Of a stretch of 64,000 nucleotides of DNA, positions 1 to 8,840 are shown piece by piece. Position 1 is the stretch's first letter. Each line of letters opens with the position of its first letter. The notes beneath the pieces are model-generated. The model saw nothing but the letters and a program-made list of their open reading frames with translations, had not been told where the DNA came from and did not search any database. The DNA is taken from contig NZ_NNBK01000016.1 in the NCBI RefSeq assembly GCF_002803075.1, positions 129,271-193,270 on the forward strand. The letters are read 5' to 3'. This DNA is from Streptomyces sp. CB01373 (lineage in GTDB: Bacteria > Actinomycetota > Actinomycetes > Streptomycetales > Streptomycetaceae). Position numbers and translations under genes: made by a program.

Positions 1-13
1 AGGAGCTCACCCG

Positions 14-235
14 ATGAACGCCACGCCAACCACAGAACGGCTCGTGGCAGCAAACTGGTTGAAAAGCAGCTACAGCGCTGCCAACAATGAATGCGTGGAG
101 GTGGCCCACGCTGTAACGCGGGTGGGCATACGTGACTCCAAAATATCCGCTCGCCGTGAACTCACCGTGAGCACAGGCGCGTTCGCCATGTTCATCGAAG
201 GTCTGAGAGACGGCGTCACACCCTCGGAATGTTAA
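14..235 (+). CDS. DUF397 domain protein
   Basis: A 73-residue protein with the DUF397 signature: WLKSSYS near the N terminus, NECVEVA in the middle and VGIRDSK after it. An AGGAG ribosome site lies at 1-5, eight bases before the ATG. In Streptomyces, DUF397 proteins usually follow an XRE-family helix-turn-helix regulator and are thought to work with it; that partner would lie left of the window. The family assignment is firm, the function is not. Base composition here is a little lower in GC than the gal genes that follow. Confidence 0.9.
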   Translation: MNATPTTERLVAANWLKSSYSAANNECVEVAHAVTRVGIRDSKISARRELTVSTGAFAMFIEGLRDGVTPSEC

Positions 236-356
236 CGGCGGCACTGCAGTCAACCTCCATCGACATCATCCTCCGGCCGCCGGAAGAGACCCCAGGCGTC
301 GACAGCCCGCCCGGGCTGCCCGAGGCAACTGGTTGCGGCCACTGTTGCTCAGCGTG

Positions 357-392
357 CCGGATCTGTGGGCCCGCCCGCCCGCACAGATCCGG
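357..392. terminator. Hairpin between the DUF397 gene and galK
   Basis: An 11-bp perfect stem (CCGGATCTGTG with its complement) encloses a 14-base loop. It lies between two convergent genes, just past the galK stop, so it can end galK transcripts leftward and DUF397 transcripts rightward. The rest of 236-401 shows no gene. Confidence 0.6.
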
Positions 393-401
393 TCGCGGGC
401 G

Positions 402-1556
402 TCAGGCCAGCCGGCGGGCGCCCGCCGCGGGGACCGCCTCGAAGACGCGTGGGGGTGTGTGGGCCGCCTTGGTGAAGGCCTCTTCCATTGCCTTGGTGAG
501 AGTGGGGACGTCCGCGGTGTCCGTCAGGACGATCGCCGAGCCGCCGAAGCCGCCGCCGGTCATGCGGGCGCCCAGGGCGCCGGAGGCGAGGGCCGTGTCG
601 ACGACCAGGTCCAGTTCCGGGCAGGAGACGCGGAAGTCGTCGCGCAGGGAGGCGTGGCCCTCGGTCAGGATCGGGCCGATCGCCCTGATGTCGCCCGACT
701 CCAGGAGGGACACCACCCGTTCCGCCCGCGCGTTCTCGGTGACGACGTGGCGGACCAGCCGGGCCACCTCCTCGTCGCCGGCCAGGTCGGCCAGCGCCGC
801 GTCCAGCCCGTCGTGGGGGATGTCCCGCAGGGCGTCCACGCCCAGCAGGGCCGCGCCCTTCTCGCAGCCCGCGCGGCGGCGGCCGTACTCGCCGCCGCTG
901 TGAGCGTGCTCGACCCGGGTGTCGACGACCAGCAGGCGCAGGCCCTCGGCGGCCAGGTCGAAGGGGATCTGACGCTGGGACAGGTCCCGGGTGTCCAGGA
1001 ACAGTGCGTGGCCGGCCTCGCAGCAGGCCGAGGCGGTCTGGTCCATGATGCCGGTCGGGGCGCCGACGTAGACGTTCTCGGCGCGCTGGCACAGGCGGGC
1101 CAGCCGCCAGCCCTTCAGGCCCAGGGCGTAGAGGTCGTTCAGGGCCAGGGCGACCACGACCTCCAGGGCCGCGGAGGAGGACAGTCCGGCGCCCGTGGGG
1201 ACCGTCGACGTCAGGTGGACGTCCGCGCCGGTGACCTCGTGGCCCGCCTCGCGCAGGGCCCAGACCACGCCCGCGGGGTAGGCGGTCCAGCCGCGGTCGG
1301 ACTCCGGGGCCAGCTCGTCGAGCCGTAGTTCCACCGGCCCTCCCGGCATGTCCGCCGAGTGCAGCCGCAGTACGCCGTCGTCGCGGCGCGCGACCGCGGC
1401 CGTCGTCACGTGGGGCAGCGCGAAGGGCATCACGAAGCCGTCGTTGTAGTCGGTGTGCTCGCCGATCAGGTTGACGCGGCCCGGCGCCGCCCAGACCCCC
1501 TCCGGCTCGGCGCCGTACAACTCGATGAAGCCTTCTCGGACCTCAAGTGCCCCCAC
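402..1556 (-). CDS. galK: Galactokinase
   Basis: A GHMP-family kinase of 384 residues that phosphorylates galactose to galactose-1-phosphate in the Leloir pathway. The galactokinase signature GRVNLIGEHTDYNDG is at about residues 26-40. The ATP loop PTGAGLSSSAALEV sits near 120 and the C-terminal GHMP motif TGGGFGGSAI near 335. The start is GTG, directly after the galE stop, with a GGGAG ribosome site inside the end of galE, so the two are translationally coupled. It is the last gene of galT-galE-galK. Confidence 0.97.
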   Translation of the reverse strand: MGALEVREGFIELYGAEPEGVWAAPGRVNLIGEHTDYNDGFVMPFALPHVTTAAVARRDDGVLRLHSADMPGGPVELRLDELAPESDRGWTAYPAGVVWALREAGHEVTGADVHLTSTVPTGAGLSSSAALEVVVALALNDLYALGLKGWRLARLCQRAENVYVGAPTGIMDQTASACCEAGHALFLDTRDLSQRQIPFDLAAEGLRLLVVDTRVEHAHSGGEYGRRRAGCEKGAALLGVDALRDIPHDGLDAALADLAGDEEVARLVRHVVTENARAERVVSLLESGDIRAIGPILTEGHASLRDDFRVSCPELDLVVDTALASGALGARMTGGGFGGSAIVLTDTADVPTLTKAMEEAFTKAAHTPPRVFEAVPAAGARRLA

Positions 1557-2525
1557 TTACCGCTCCCTTGCGATGTGCTGCGCGAACTCCCAGGCATCCG
1601 CGACGATACCCGCGAGGTCGGTGCGGGACGGGTTCCAGCCGAGCTTTTCGCGGGCGGCGGCCGCCGAGGCGACCAGGACCGCCGGGTCGCCTGCCCGGCG
1701 CGGGGCCACGACCTCGGGGACGGAGTGGCCGGTGACCCGGCGGACTGTCTCGACGACCTCGCGCACGGAGAAGCCGTTGCCGTTGCCGAGGTTGCACACC
1801 AGGTGCTCGCCGGGCCGGGCGGCGTCCAGCGCCAGCAGGTGGGCCTCGGCGAGGTCGGCCACGTGGATGTAGTCGCGCACGCAGGTGCCGTCCGGGGTCG
1901 GATAGTCGTCGCCGTGGACGGAGATCGCCTCCCGCCTGCCCTCGGCGACCTGGAGGACCAGCGGGATCAGGTGCGACTCGGGGTCGTGGCGTTCGCCGTA
2001 CGCGCCGTACGCGCCGGCCACGTTGAAGTAGCGCAGCGAGACCGCGCCCAGGCCGTGGGCCGCCGCCTCGCCGGCGATCATGTGGTCGACCGCGAGTTTC
2101 GAGGCGCCGTAGGGGTTGGTGGGCCGGGTCGGGGCCGTCTCGATGACCGGCACCTGCTCCGGCTCGCCGTAGGTCGCCGCCGTGGAGGAGAAGACCAGCG
2201 TGCGTACGCCCGCCCCGCGCATCGCGGCGAGCAGGGCCATCGTGCCGCCGACGTTGTTGGCCCAGTACTTCTCCGGCCTCACCACCGACTCGCCGACCTG
2301 TGAGAAGGCGGCGAAGTGCAGCACCCCGGCGAAGGAGGGGTCCAGCCACTTGGCGGCGTCCCGGATGTCGCCCTCGACGAAGGAGGCGCCCGCGGGCACG
2401 CCCTCGCGGAAGCCGGTGGAGAGGTTGTCGAGCACGACGACCTCGTGACCGGCCTCAAGGAGGTGCTGGGCGACCACACTGCCGACGTAGCCCGCGCCAC
2501 CCGTCACCAGGTACTTCCCGCTCAT
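1557..2525 (-). CDS. galE: UDP-glucose 4-epimerase
   Basis: An extended short-chain dehydrogenase of 322 residues that interconverts UDP-galactose and UDP-glucose. The NAD-binding GGAGYVG is at residues 9-15 and the catalytic YGASK near 150. Its ATG overlaps the galT stop as ATGA and its TAA abuts the galK start, the standard packing of the Streptomyces gal operon. Confidence 0.96.
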   Translation of the reverse strand: MSGKYLVTGGAGYVGSVVAQHLLEAGHEVVVLDNLSTGFREGVPAGASFVEGDIRDAAKWLDPSFAGVLHFAAFSQVGESVVRPEKYWANNVGGTMALLAAMRGAGVRTLVFSSTAATYGEPEQVPVIETAPTRPTNPYGASKLAVDHMIAGEAAAHGLGAVSLRYFNVAGAYGAYGERHDPESHLIPLVLQVAEGRREAISVHGDDYPTPDGTCVRDYIHVADLAEAHLLALDAARPGEHLVCNLGNGNGFSVREVVETVRRVTGHSVPEVVAPRRAGDPAVLVASAAAAREKLGWNPSRTDLAGIVADAWEFAQHIARER

Positions 2526-3583
2526 GAACCCGCTACCTCCCGCAGTCGCCGCGCCGCGCGCTCCGGCGGCACGTCGTTGATGAACACGTTCATGCCGGAC
2601 TCGGAGCCCGCGAGGAACTTCAGCTTGCCGGAAGTGCGGCGGATGGTGAAAAGCTCGAGGTGGAGCGCGAAGTCGTCACGCGTGACGCCGTCGAACTCGT
2701 CCAGCGCGCCGAACGGCGCCTGGTGCCAGGCCGCGATGTACGGCGTCGGCGGGTCGCCCTCGCCGAACAGCCGGTCGAAGCGCCGCAAAAGATCGAGGTG
2801 GATCCGGGGGAACTCCGCGCGCGCGGCCTCGTCGAGTCCGAGCAGGTCGGGGACCCGGCGCCGGGGGTAGAGGTGGACCTCGTAGGGCCAGTGCGCCGCG
2901 TACGGCACGAAGGCCACCCAGTGCTCGCCCTCGACGACGACCCGCTCGCCGGCCGACTCCCGTGCCAGGACCGCGTCGAAGAGGTTCTCGCCGCCGGCGG
3001 CCTCCCGGTGGGCCGCCAGTGAGCGCAGCATCAGCGCGGTGCGCGGGGTGGTGAAGGGATAGGCGTAGATCTGGCCGTGCGGGTGGCCCAGCGTGACGCC
3101 GATCTCGGGGCCGCGGTTCTCGAAGCAGAACACCTGCTTCACGGCGGGAAGCGCGGACAGTTCCGCGGTGCGGTCCGTCCACGCGTCCAGGACCAGCCTC
3201 GCCTGCCGCTCGCTCAGGTCGGCGAACGAGGCGTCGTGGTCGGAGGTGAAGCAGACGACCTCGCAGCGGCCGAGGTCGCCGGCCAGCGAGGGGAAGCGGT
3301 TCTCGAAGACCACCACGTCGTAGGAGGAGTCGGGGATCTCGCTCACGCGGTCGCCGGCGGAGGGGCACAGCGGGCACTCGCCGGCCGGCGGATGGTAGGT
3401 GCGGCCCTGGCGGTGGGAGGCGACGGCGACCGCGTCACCGAGCAGCGCGTCCCGGCGGATCTCCGAGGTGGTGACCGTCCGTTCCAGCGGACGCCGGTCC
3501 ACCGCCTCGCGCACGGTGTCGTCCCGCAGGTCGTAGTAGATGAGCTCACGACCGTCGGCCAGCCGGGTCGAGGTCTTCTTCAC
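2522..3583 (-). CDS. galT: Galactose-1-phosphate uridylyltransferase
   Basis: A HIT-superfamily transferase of 353 residues that exchanges UMP between UDP-glucose and galactose-1-phosphate. The active-site HPHGQIYAY is present, and CPLC in the N-terminal half is part of the metal site. I place the start at the GTG at 3583 (VKKTSTRL...) because AGGGAG lies just upstream. A longer in-frame reading to 3658 adds an Arg/Gly-rich stretch unlike the family. It is the first gene of the operon; the promoter should lie in 3584-3790. Confidence 0.95.
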   Translation of the reverse strand: MKKTSTRLADGRELIYYDLRDDTVREAVDRRPLERTVTTSEIRRDALLGDAVAVASHRQGRTYHPPAGECPLCPSAGDRVSEIPDSSYDVVVFENRFPSLAGDLGRCEVVCFTSDHDASFADLSERQARLVLDAWTDRTAELSALPAVKQVFCFENRGPEIGVTLGHPHGQIYAYPFTTPRTALMLRSLAAHREAAGGENLFDAVLARESAGERVVVEGEHWVAFVPYAAHWPYEVHLYPRRRVPDLLGLDEAARAEFPRIHLDLLRRFDRLFGEGDPPTPYIAAWHQAPFGALDEFDGVTRDDFALHLELFTIRRTSGKLKFLAGSESGMNVFINDVPPERAARRLREVAGS

Positions 3584-3739
3584 TGTCGGACTCCCTACTG
3601 GTCCCCGGGCCACCGGTCCGCGAGCCCACCCCCGTCGGCACCCAATCACCCAACACAATCAAACATAACATGTCACAACTCACCACACCCTCACCTGCCA
3701 GCTTTACATCACAATCCAACAAAGCCCACCAACAAGAGT

Positions 3740-3754
3740 GTTCAAACAGTGAAC
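3740..3754. promoter_or_regulatory. GTTCA-N5-TGAAC palindrome, candidate operator
   Basis: A perfect 5-bp inverted repeat with a 5-base spacer lies in the AT-richer region between galT and the divergent symporter remnant. The geometry is like operators of several sugar regulators (DeoR/GntR types). No regulator gene is adjacent. The site is seen in the sequence; the function is inferred. The surrounding 3584-3790 must hold the galT promoter, but I cannot assign -10 and -35 boxes with confidence. Confidence 0.4.
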
Positions 3755-3789
3755 GCGGAGGCGTAGGTTCCCGCTGGACCAGTTCGCGC

Positions 3790-4050
3790 GACGAAGCGAT
3801 TTGGGTGTTCGCCGCCTTCATCTCCGCCAACCTGGCCGCCACCGAGATCCTCGGCATGGCCGCCAACAGCGCCCAGTACGGCGCGTACACCGTGCACGGG
3901 TACTGGATCGGCGCATTCCTGCTGCTGCGCTTCGACAGGTCCGCACATCTGCTCAGTTCGATCCTGTTCGCCTTCGCGGCCCTCCTCATCGCCGGTGTGA
4001 ACCTCTACGCGCCGTTTGAACGGCGGGCCTCCTCGCAAGAGAGCAGGTGA
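3790..4050 (+). pseudogene. Remnant of a sodium:solute symporter (SSF) gene
   Basis: The open frame contains FISANLAATEILGMAANSAQ followed by YGAYTVHGYWIGA, the hallmark of an early SSF-family membrane segment. It then joins directly to RFDRSAHLLSSILFAFAALL and IAGVNLYA. In intact SSF proteins about 25 residues (IPAMVFLG...VPEF) separate these blocks, and some 400 more residues follow. The first membrane helix is replaced by unrelated sequence and the frame ends soon after NLYA. No convincing start with a ribosome site exists. Its place, divergent from galT, suggests the ancestor carried galactose or a related sugar. Confidence 0.7.
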
Positions 4051-4097
4051 CCCGGGCGCCCCCGTCCGGCGCGGGAGAGCCGGGCCGGACGACGGGG

Positions 4098-4769
4098 CTA
4101 CCGCAGCGGGCCCGCCCGGTCGAGCAGACCGGTGCGGGCCGCCAGGGCCGCCGCCTCCAGTCGCGAGCCCACCCCGAGCTTCATCAGGACGCGCTGGACA
4201 TGGGTCCTGGCCGTGCTGGGGGCGATGCCCATACCGGCCGCGATCAGCCGGGTGTCCTCGCCTTCGGCGACCCGGACCAGGACCTCCACCTCGCGCGGGG
4301 TGAGCATCCGCAGAAGGCGCTGGCCCTCGTCGTCCGGTGGGGCGGCGGGGTTCAGCAACTCGCCGAAGGCTCCCTGGAGCAGTTGCGGGGCGACGGCGGC
4401 CTCGCCCGCCCGCGCCTTGATGATCGCCCGCTCGACGCCCTCGATGCGCTCGTCGTGGCGTACGTACCCCGAGGCCCCCGCGGCGAAGGCGGCCGCGATG
4501 CCGCGCGGGGACGGAACCGGGCCGAGCACGATCACCGCGACCTGCGGACGCTCCCGCTTGATCTTCACCACCGGCTCGAAGGTGCCGGGCTCGGCCGGTG
4601 TCGCCGTGCCCAGCAGGCACACCTCCGGTGCGCGGCTGATCACCAGATCCGCCGCGCCCGCGGCCGGCGCGGTGGCGGCCAGCACACGGTGTCCGCGCAG
4701 CTTGAGCGCCGAGGCCAGCGCCTCGGCCAGTAGCCGGTGGTCGTCGACCACCATGAGCCGCACTCCCAT
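4098..4769 (-). CDS. Orphan LuxR/NarL-type response regulator with degenerate receiver
   Basis: 223 residues. An N-terminal receiver-like domain starts with RLMVVDDH, so the acidic pocket is kept. The C-terminal LuxR helix-turn-helix has LTPREVEVLVRVAEGEDTR and STARTHVQRVLMKLG. Where the phospho-acceptor Asp belongs, the sequence reads PEVCLLGTATP with no Asp. The usual lysine near GYLLKD is also missing (GYVRHD). It is probably controlled by something other than phosphorylation. No histidine kinase is adjacent. I take the ATG at 4769; a TTG one codon earlier is possible. Confidence 0.88.
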   Translation of the reverse strand: MGVRLMVVDDHRLLAEALASALKLRGHRVLAATAPAAGAADLVISRAPEVCLLGTATPAEPGTFEPVVKIKRERPQVAVIVLGPVPSPRGIAAAFAAGASGYVRHDERIEGVERAIIKARAGEAAVAPQLLQGAFGELLNPAAPPDDEGQRLLRMLTPREVEVLVRVAEGEDTRLIAAGMGIAPSTARTHVQRVLMKLGVGSRLEAAALAARTGLLDRAGPLR

Positions 4770-4979
4770 CAAGCCCCCCCAGTCCCCCCACGGATGTCCG
4801 CATCCCGCCCGGGCGGCGGCCCCCCGGCACGCCGCCCGTCATGCCCCCGGAAGCTACACGCTTGTTCGACGTCGCGCTGCCCCTACCGGCGAGAAGTGCC
4901 CCGGATCGGCGACCTTTTCGCATTCCTCGCATTCAAAACTGATTTCGAGGGTCATGTGGGAGCGCCGAGTGGTACGCGC

Positions 4980-5011
4980 ACGGCCCCGTCCCCGGTCGGG
5001 GACGGGGCCGT
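4980..5011 (-). terminator. Terminator of the first PQQ-propeller gene
   Basis: A perfect 14-bp GC-rich stem (ACGGCCCCGTCCCC) with a 4-base loop lies 22 bases beyond the stop of the gene read from 6854 down to 5034. It has no long U tract, as is usual for Streptomyces. Confidence 0.75.
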
Positions 5012-5033
5012 CTCGTTCCGGCCGTGCGGCGGG

Positions 5034-6854
5034 TCAGCCGCCCGTTCCGAAGGCGAGTGCCAGGTAGTCCTTGCCGAACGAGGACGACGACTTGCGGGCG
5101 AAGACCGACGACATGTAGAGGTGGCCCTGGGAGTACAAGAACTCCGCGCGCTCCGGCAGCATGGAGGTCTCCGCGTCGCGCACGTCCCGCGAGGACGGGT
5201 TCTCCATCAGCTTGGTCTGCTTGAAGCTGCTGCCGTCGATGCTGACGATCTGGCCGCCCTTGTCGTAGGGCGGGCTCTTGTACGCGATGACGTCGGCGCC
5301 GTCCATGCGCAGCGGGTGGATGTGGTACCCGTCGCCCGAGTCGGCGCGCTGGCCGGTCTGCTTGCCGGTGCCGAGGTCGAACGCGACAACCTCGTTGATC
5401 TTGCGGTACTTCTCGCCGCCGTCGTGGTCCTCGGTGGACACGTAGAGGCGGTCGTTGCCGACCGCGAGGCCCCGGCAGTCCTCGACCCGGCTGATGCCGT
5501 CGCAGCGGGCCGCGTAGGTGTCGCCGGGCGCCGAGATGTGGGCGCGCAGCTTGCCGGTCCCGTTGTCGATGGAGAAGAAGTCCGAGATGCCGCTGCCGTC
5601 GCCCGCGCTCTGGCCGACGTCGGCGGCCACGACGAGCGGATCGGTCGAGACGATCGCGGCGTACTCGATGCCCTGCGACATCCTGTACTCCGAGATCACC
5701 TTGCCGGACTTCGGGTCGATGGTCTGGATGTGCAGCTGACGCTGCCCGTACTGGCCGCACTTGCGCACCGCGACCAGCTTCGCGCCGCCGCCGTACCCGG
5801 CGTCGTAGCAGGTGTCGGCCGCCTTCGGGGCCCACAGGACCTTGCCGTCGGCGATGTCGAAGGCGGCGCCGCCGCTGGTGCCGCCCACGGCGACCGTGGC
5901 GCCGCTGACGGTGACGTTGTCGAGCCTGATGGGCTGGTCACCGGACTTGACGGTCTGCGTCCACAGCTTCTTGCCGGCGTCGAGGTCGATCGCGGCGACC
6001 TGGCTGCAGCCGTGCGTGGGCTGGTCCTTGGTCGGCATGGCGGGCTCGTAGACGATCGCCGTGCGGTCGTCCGAGGTGGAGTGGATGCTGGCCGTGCACA
6101 CCGGGCCGGGCAGCGCGATCGTCCACAGCTTGGTGCCCTTGTCCCGGTCGTAGCCGACGACCTCGGCGACGCCGGTCTTGACGTACGCCTTGCCGGTGAG
6201 CCAGGAACCGCTGGTGGTGACCAGGTCGCTCACCTCGGGCATCGGCACCTGGTAGAGGACCTTGGAGGCCGGGTCGGACGGCGCCTTCTCCGTGCCGCCG
6301 GAGGCAGGCTTGCCGTCGTCCCCCTTGCCGCCGGTGCCGCCGCCGGAGTTCGCGGTGTCCTGCTTGCCGCCGTCGGACCGGTGCGAGTACCAGATGCCGG
6401 TGCCGATGATGAGGGCGATCACGACGACGGTCGAGACGATCATCGCCACCTGGGCGTTGACCTTCCGGCCGCCGGGCTGTCCGGTCTGCGGCTGCAGCGG
6501 CACGGTCGGCGGCTGGGCGGGGTAGCCGTAGCCGGGCTGCTGGGCGCCGTACGGGTTCGGCTGCCCGGCGGGGGGCTGGGCGTAGGGGTTCGGCTGCCCG
6601 CCCGGGTAGCCGTAGCCGGACGGGGGCTGCGGCGGTCCGGCCGGGGACGGTGCCTGCGGGGCGCCGTGCGGCGGCGGCGCCTGCGGGTAGCCGTAACCGG
6701 GCGCGGGCTGGGGGGACTTGGCGAGGTCCGGACCGCCCGCGGGCGGCGCCTGCGCGGGCGGCACGGGCGGTGCGTGCGGTGCGGGCTGCTGCGGCCGGCC
6801 CTGGGACTGGCCGTAACCGCCCTGCTCCGGCGGCTGGTTGGGCGGCTGGGTCAT
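5034..6854 (-). CDS. Membrane-anchored PQQ-like beta-propeller protein
   Basis: 606 residues in three parts. Residues 1-130 are a Pro/Gln/Gly/Tyr-rich cytoplasmic tail with repeated GYGYP motifs. A membrane helix (VSTVVVIALIIGTGIWYSH) lies near 140-158. A large extracytoplasmic region of PQQ-like blade repeats follows, for example VGYDRDKGTKLWTIALPG and AAIDLDAGKKLWTQTV. Such propellers usually act as interaction scaffolds; no PQQ-enzyme residues are evident. The ATG has GAGG upstream. The next gene up is a close paralogue, so this pair arose by tandem duplication. Confidence 0.85.
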   Translation of the reverse strand: MTQPPNQPPEQGGYGQSQGRPQQPAPHAPPVPPAQAPPAGGPDLAKSPQPAPGYGYPQAPPPHGAPQAPSPAGPPQPPSGYGYPGGQPNPYAQPPAGQPNPYGAQQPGYGYPAQPPTVPLQPQTGQPGGRKVNAQVAMIVSTVVVIALIIGTGIWYSHRSDGGKQDTANSGGGTGGKGDDGKPASGGTEKAPSDPASKVLYQVPMPEVSDLVTTSGSWLTGKAYVKTGVAEVVGYDRDKGTKLWTIALPGPVCTASIHSTSDDRTAIVYEPAMPTKDQPTHGCSQVAAIDLDAGKKLWTQTVKSGDQPIRLDNVTVSGATVAVGGTSGGAAFDIADGKVLWAPKAADTCYDAGYGGGAKLVAVRKCGQYGQRQLHIQTIDPKSGKVISEYRMSQGIEYAAIVSTDPLVVAADVGQSAGDGSGISDFFSIDNGTGKLRAHISAPGDTYAARCDGISRVEDCRGLAVGNDRLYVSTEDHDGGEKYRKINEVVAFDLGTGKQTGQRADSGDGYHIHPLRMDGADVIAYKSPPYDKGGQIVSIDGSSFKQTKLMENPSSRDVRDAETSMLPERAEFLYSQGHLYMSSVFARKSSSSFGKDYLALAFGTGG

Positions 6855-6926
6855 GACAAGTGCACCTCGGGGAAGCTGAGCGGGACGGGACGACGGGGAA
6901 GCCGGGTGGCCATGACGGCGTGCGGC

Positions 6927-6951
6927 GCCGGCCGCGTGGGACGCGGCCGGC
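6927..6951 (-). terminator. Terminator between the two PQQ-propeller genes
   Basis: A 10-bp stem (GCCGGCCGCG with its complement) and 5-base loop lie 6 bases past the stop of the upstream paralogue at 6957. The two paralogues may therefore be partly independent transcripts. Confidence 0.65.
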
Positions 6952-6956
6952 CGGGC

Positions 6957-8840
6957 TCACTTGCCGTAGGCGAGCATCAGCTTCTCCTTCGTGTCGGCCT
7001 TTCCGCTCAGCCGGGTGGTGGAGAGGTAGAAGCGTCCGTCGACCCAGTCGACGGCCCGCGAGTAGAAGCCGTTCTCGATCGACGCGGTGCCCTCCGGGTT
7101 CTGCAGCAGCTTCACCGGGGTGTGGGCCGAGCCCGCCGTCGCCACGGACACGACCTGGCCGCCCTCGCGGTACGACGGCTCGACGTACACGACGAGCTGA
7201 CCGTTCTCCGCCTTGAGCGGCATCATCGAGGTGTCCGTCGGGGACTTCACGCGCCACTTCTCCTTGCCGGTGGCGAGATCGACGGCGACGATCTCGTTGG
7301 CGCCGGTGGTGACGTCGGTGGGCAGGTAGAGGGTGTCGGCGTCGGAGGCGACGGCCTGGCAGCCCTGGAGCTTGCGGGCGAGGATGGCCCAGCCGCACTG
7401 GGCGTTGAACTTCGCCTTGGTGTCCACCTGGGAACGGATGGCGCCGCCGCTGCCCAGCGTCGAGATGTTCCAGTGCTTCTTGTCCTCGTCCACCGAGTAC
7501 AGGATCACCGGGTCGACGGAGTAGACCCGCTCGACCGACCAGTTCTTGGGGATCTTCTTGGTCCACTTGACCGCGCCGGTGGCGGGGTCGAGTTCCTGCA
7601 CCTCGTCGTGCTCGTTGGAACCGCCTGCCCCGCAGGACGCCACCGAGATCAGCCGGGCACCGCCCGCGAAGGCGCCGGGGAAGCAGGCGTCGCCGTAACG
7701 CTTCTTGTCGAACAGCTTCTTGCCGCTGTCGACGTCGTACGCCGTGCCCGACTGCGAGCGGCCCACCATCAGGGTCTTGCCGGCCACGGTCATCTCGATG
7801 GTGAGCGTGCTGTCGAACAGCTCGCCGTCCGCGACCTTGGCGGTCCAGCCCTTCGCCCCGGTGTTCAGGTCGATCTGCTGGAGCTGGTTGCACTTGGCGC
7901 GGTCACTGCTGCCGCTCATGTAGGCCACGACCACCTTGTCGCCGGCCGTCTTCCGCGGTGTCACCGCGCAGATCTTCTCCGGGAACGTGATCGGTTCCCA
8001 GGTGGGACCACCGTCAGCGACGTTGTAGGCGAAGACCTGCTTGTACGCCGCCTTCACCGCCGTCCTGCCGGTGATCCACATGCCGGGGGCCTCGGCGCCA
8101 CCACCGGGCGCGGAGGGTGCCTCCTTGTACCAGAGCACCTTCGCCTCGCCGGACTTGCGGTCCGCATTGAGGTCCTCCGTCTCCCCCTTGCCGTCGCCGC
8201 CGTCCCCGGGGTCGGCCGGGGCGTCGGAGGCGGCGGGCTTCGAGGGCTTCGCGTCATCGCTCGCCTCGGCGACCGGCTTCTTGCCGTCGTCGCTGCCGCT
8301 GAAGGCCCACACGCCGGCGCCGACGACGAGCAGGGCGGCCACCGCGGCGCCGATGACGACCGCGGTCCTGCCCTTGAACGGGCTGCCGGGGCCGCCGGGG
8401 GGCGGGGTGCCGGGCGCGCCCGCGAAGTGCGGCTGCTGCGGATAGCCGTATCCGGGCTGCCCGTACGGTCCCGCCTGCTGGGGCTGCCCGTACGGTCCCG
8501 GCTGCTGCGGCGGCCCGTACGGGCCGGGCGCGGCGGGCGCTCCATAGGGGCCGGGCTGGGCGTAGGGCCCGGGCTGCTGCGGGTAGCCGTAGCCGGGCTG
8601 GGGCTGGGGCGGTCCTGCGGGCGGGGGCGGTGCCTGCGGCGGCTGGGCCGGGGGCGGGGGCGGGGCCTGGCGCGGGTCCTGAGGCGCGCCGAAGCCGCCC
8701 TGGACCGGCGGGGTCTGCGCGGGCGGCGGCTGCGGGGGGCCGAAGCCGCCCGACTGCGGCGGCTGGTCCTGCGGTTGTGGCGGCTGATCCTGCGGTGCTC
8801 CGAAGCCGCCCTGGGGCGGCCGGTTGGGCGGCTGGGACAT
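6957..8840 (-). CDS. Membrane-anchored PQQ-like beta-propeller protein, paralogue
   Basis: 627 residues with the same plan as its downstream neighbour. A Pro/Gln/Gly-rich tail of about 165 residues carries repeated GPYGQPQQ-like units. One membrane helix (TAVVIGAAVAALLVVGAGVW) follows, then an acidic linker and an outer propeller with blades such as IDLNTGAKGWTAKV and LDPATGAVKWTKKI. The ATG has a strong GAGGGGG site. It is likely a surface scaffold or sensor with the propeller outside. The substrate is unknown. Confidence 0.85.
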   Translation of the reverse strand: MSQPPNRPPQGGFGAPQDQPPQPQDQPPQSGGFGPPQPPPAQTPPVQGGFGAPQDPRQAPPPPPAQPPQAPPPPAGPPQPQPGYGYPQQPGPYAQPGPYGAPAAPGPYGPPQQPGPYGQPQQAGPYGQPGYGYPQQPHFAGAPGTPPPGGPGSPFKGRTAVVIGAAVAALLVVGAGVWAFSGSDDGKKPVAEASDDAKPSKPAASDAPADPGDGGDGKGETEDLNADRKSGEAKVLWYKEAPSAPGGGAEAPGMWITGRTAVKAAYKQVFAYNVADGGPTWEPITFPEKICAVTPRKTAGDKVVVAYMSGSSDRAKCNQLQQIDLNTGAKGWTAKVADGELFDSTLTIEMTVAGKTLMVGRSQSGTAYDVDSGKKLFDKKRYGDACFPGAFAGGARLISVASCGAGGSNEHDEVQELDPATGAVKWTKKIPKNWSVERVYSVDPVILYSVDEDKKHWNISTLGSGGAIRSQVDTKAKFNAQCGWAILARKLQGCQAVASDADTLYLPTDVTTGANEIVAVDLATGKEKWRVKSPTDTSMMPLKAENGQLVVYVEPSYREGGQVVSVATAGSAHTPVKLLQNPEGTASIENGFYSRAVDWVDGRFYLSTTRLSGKADTKEKLMLAYGK

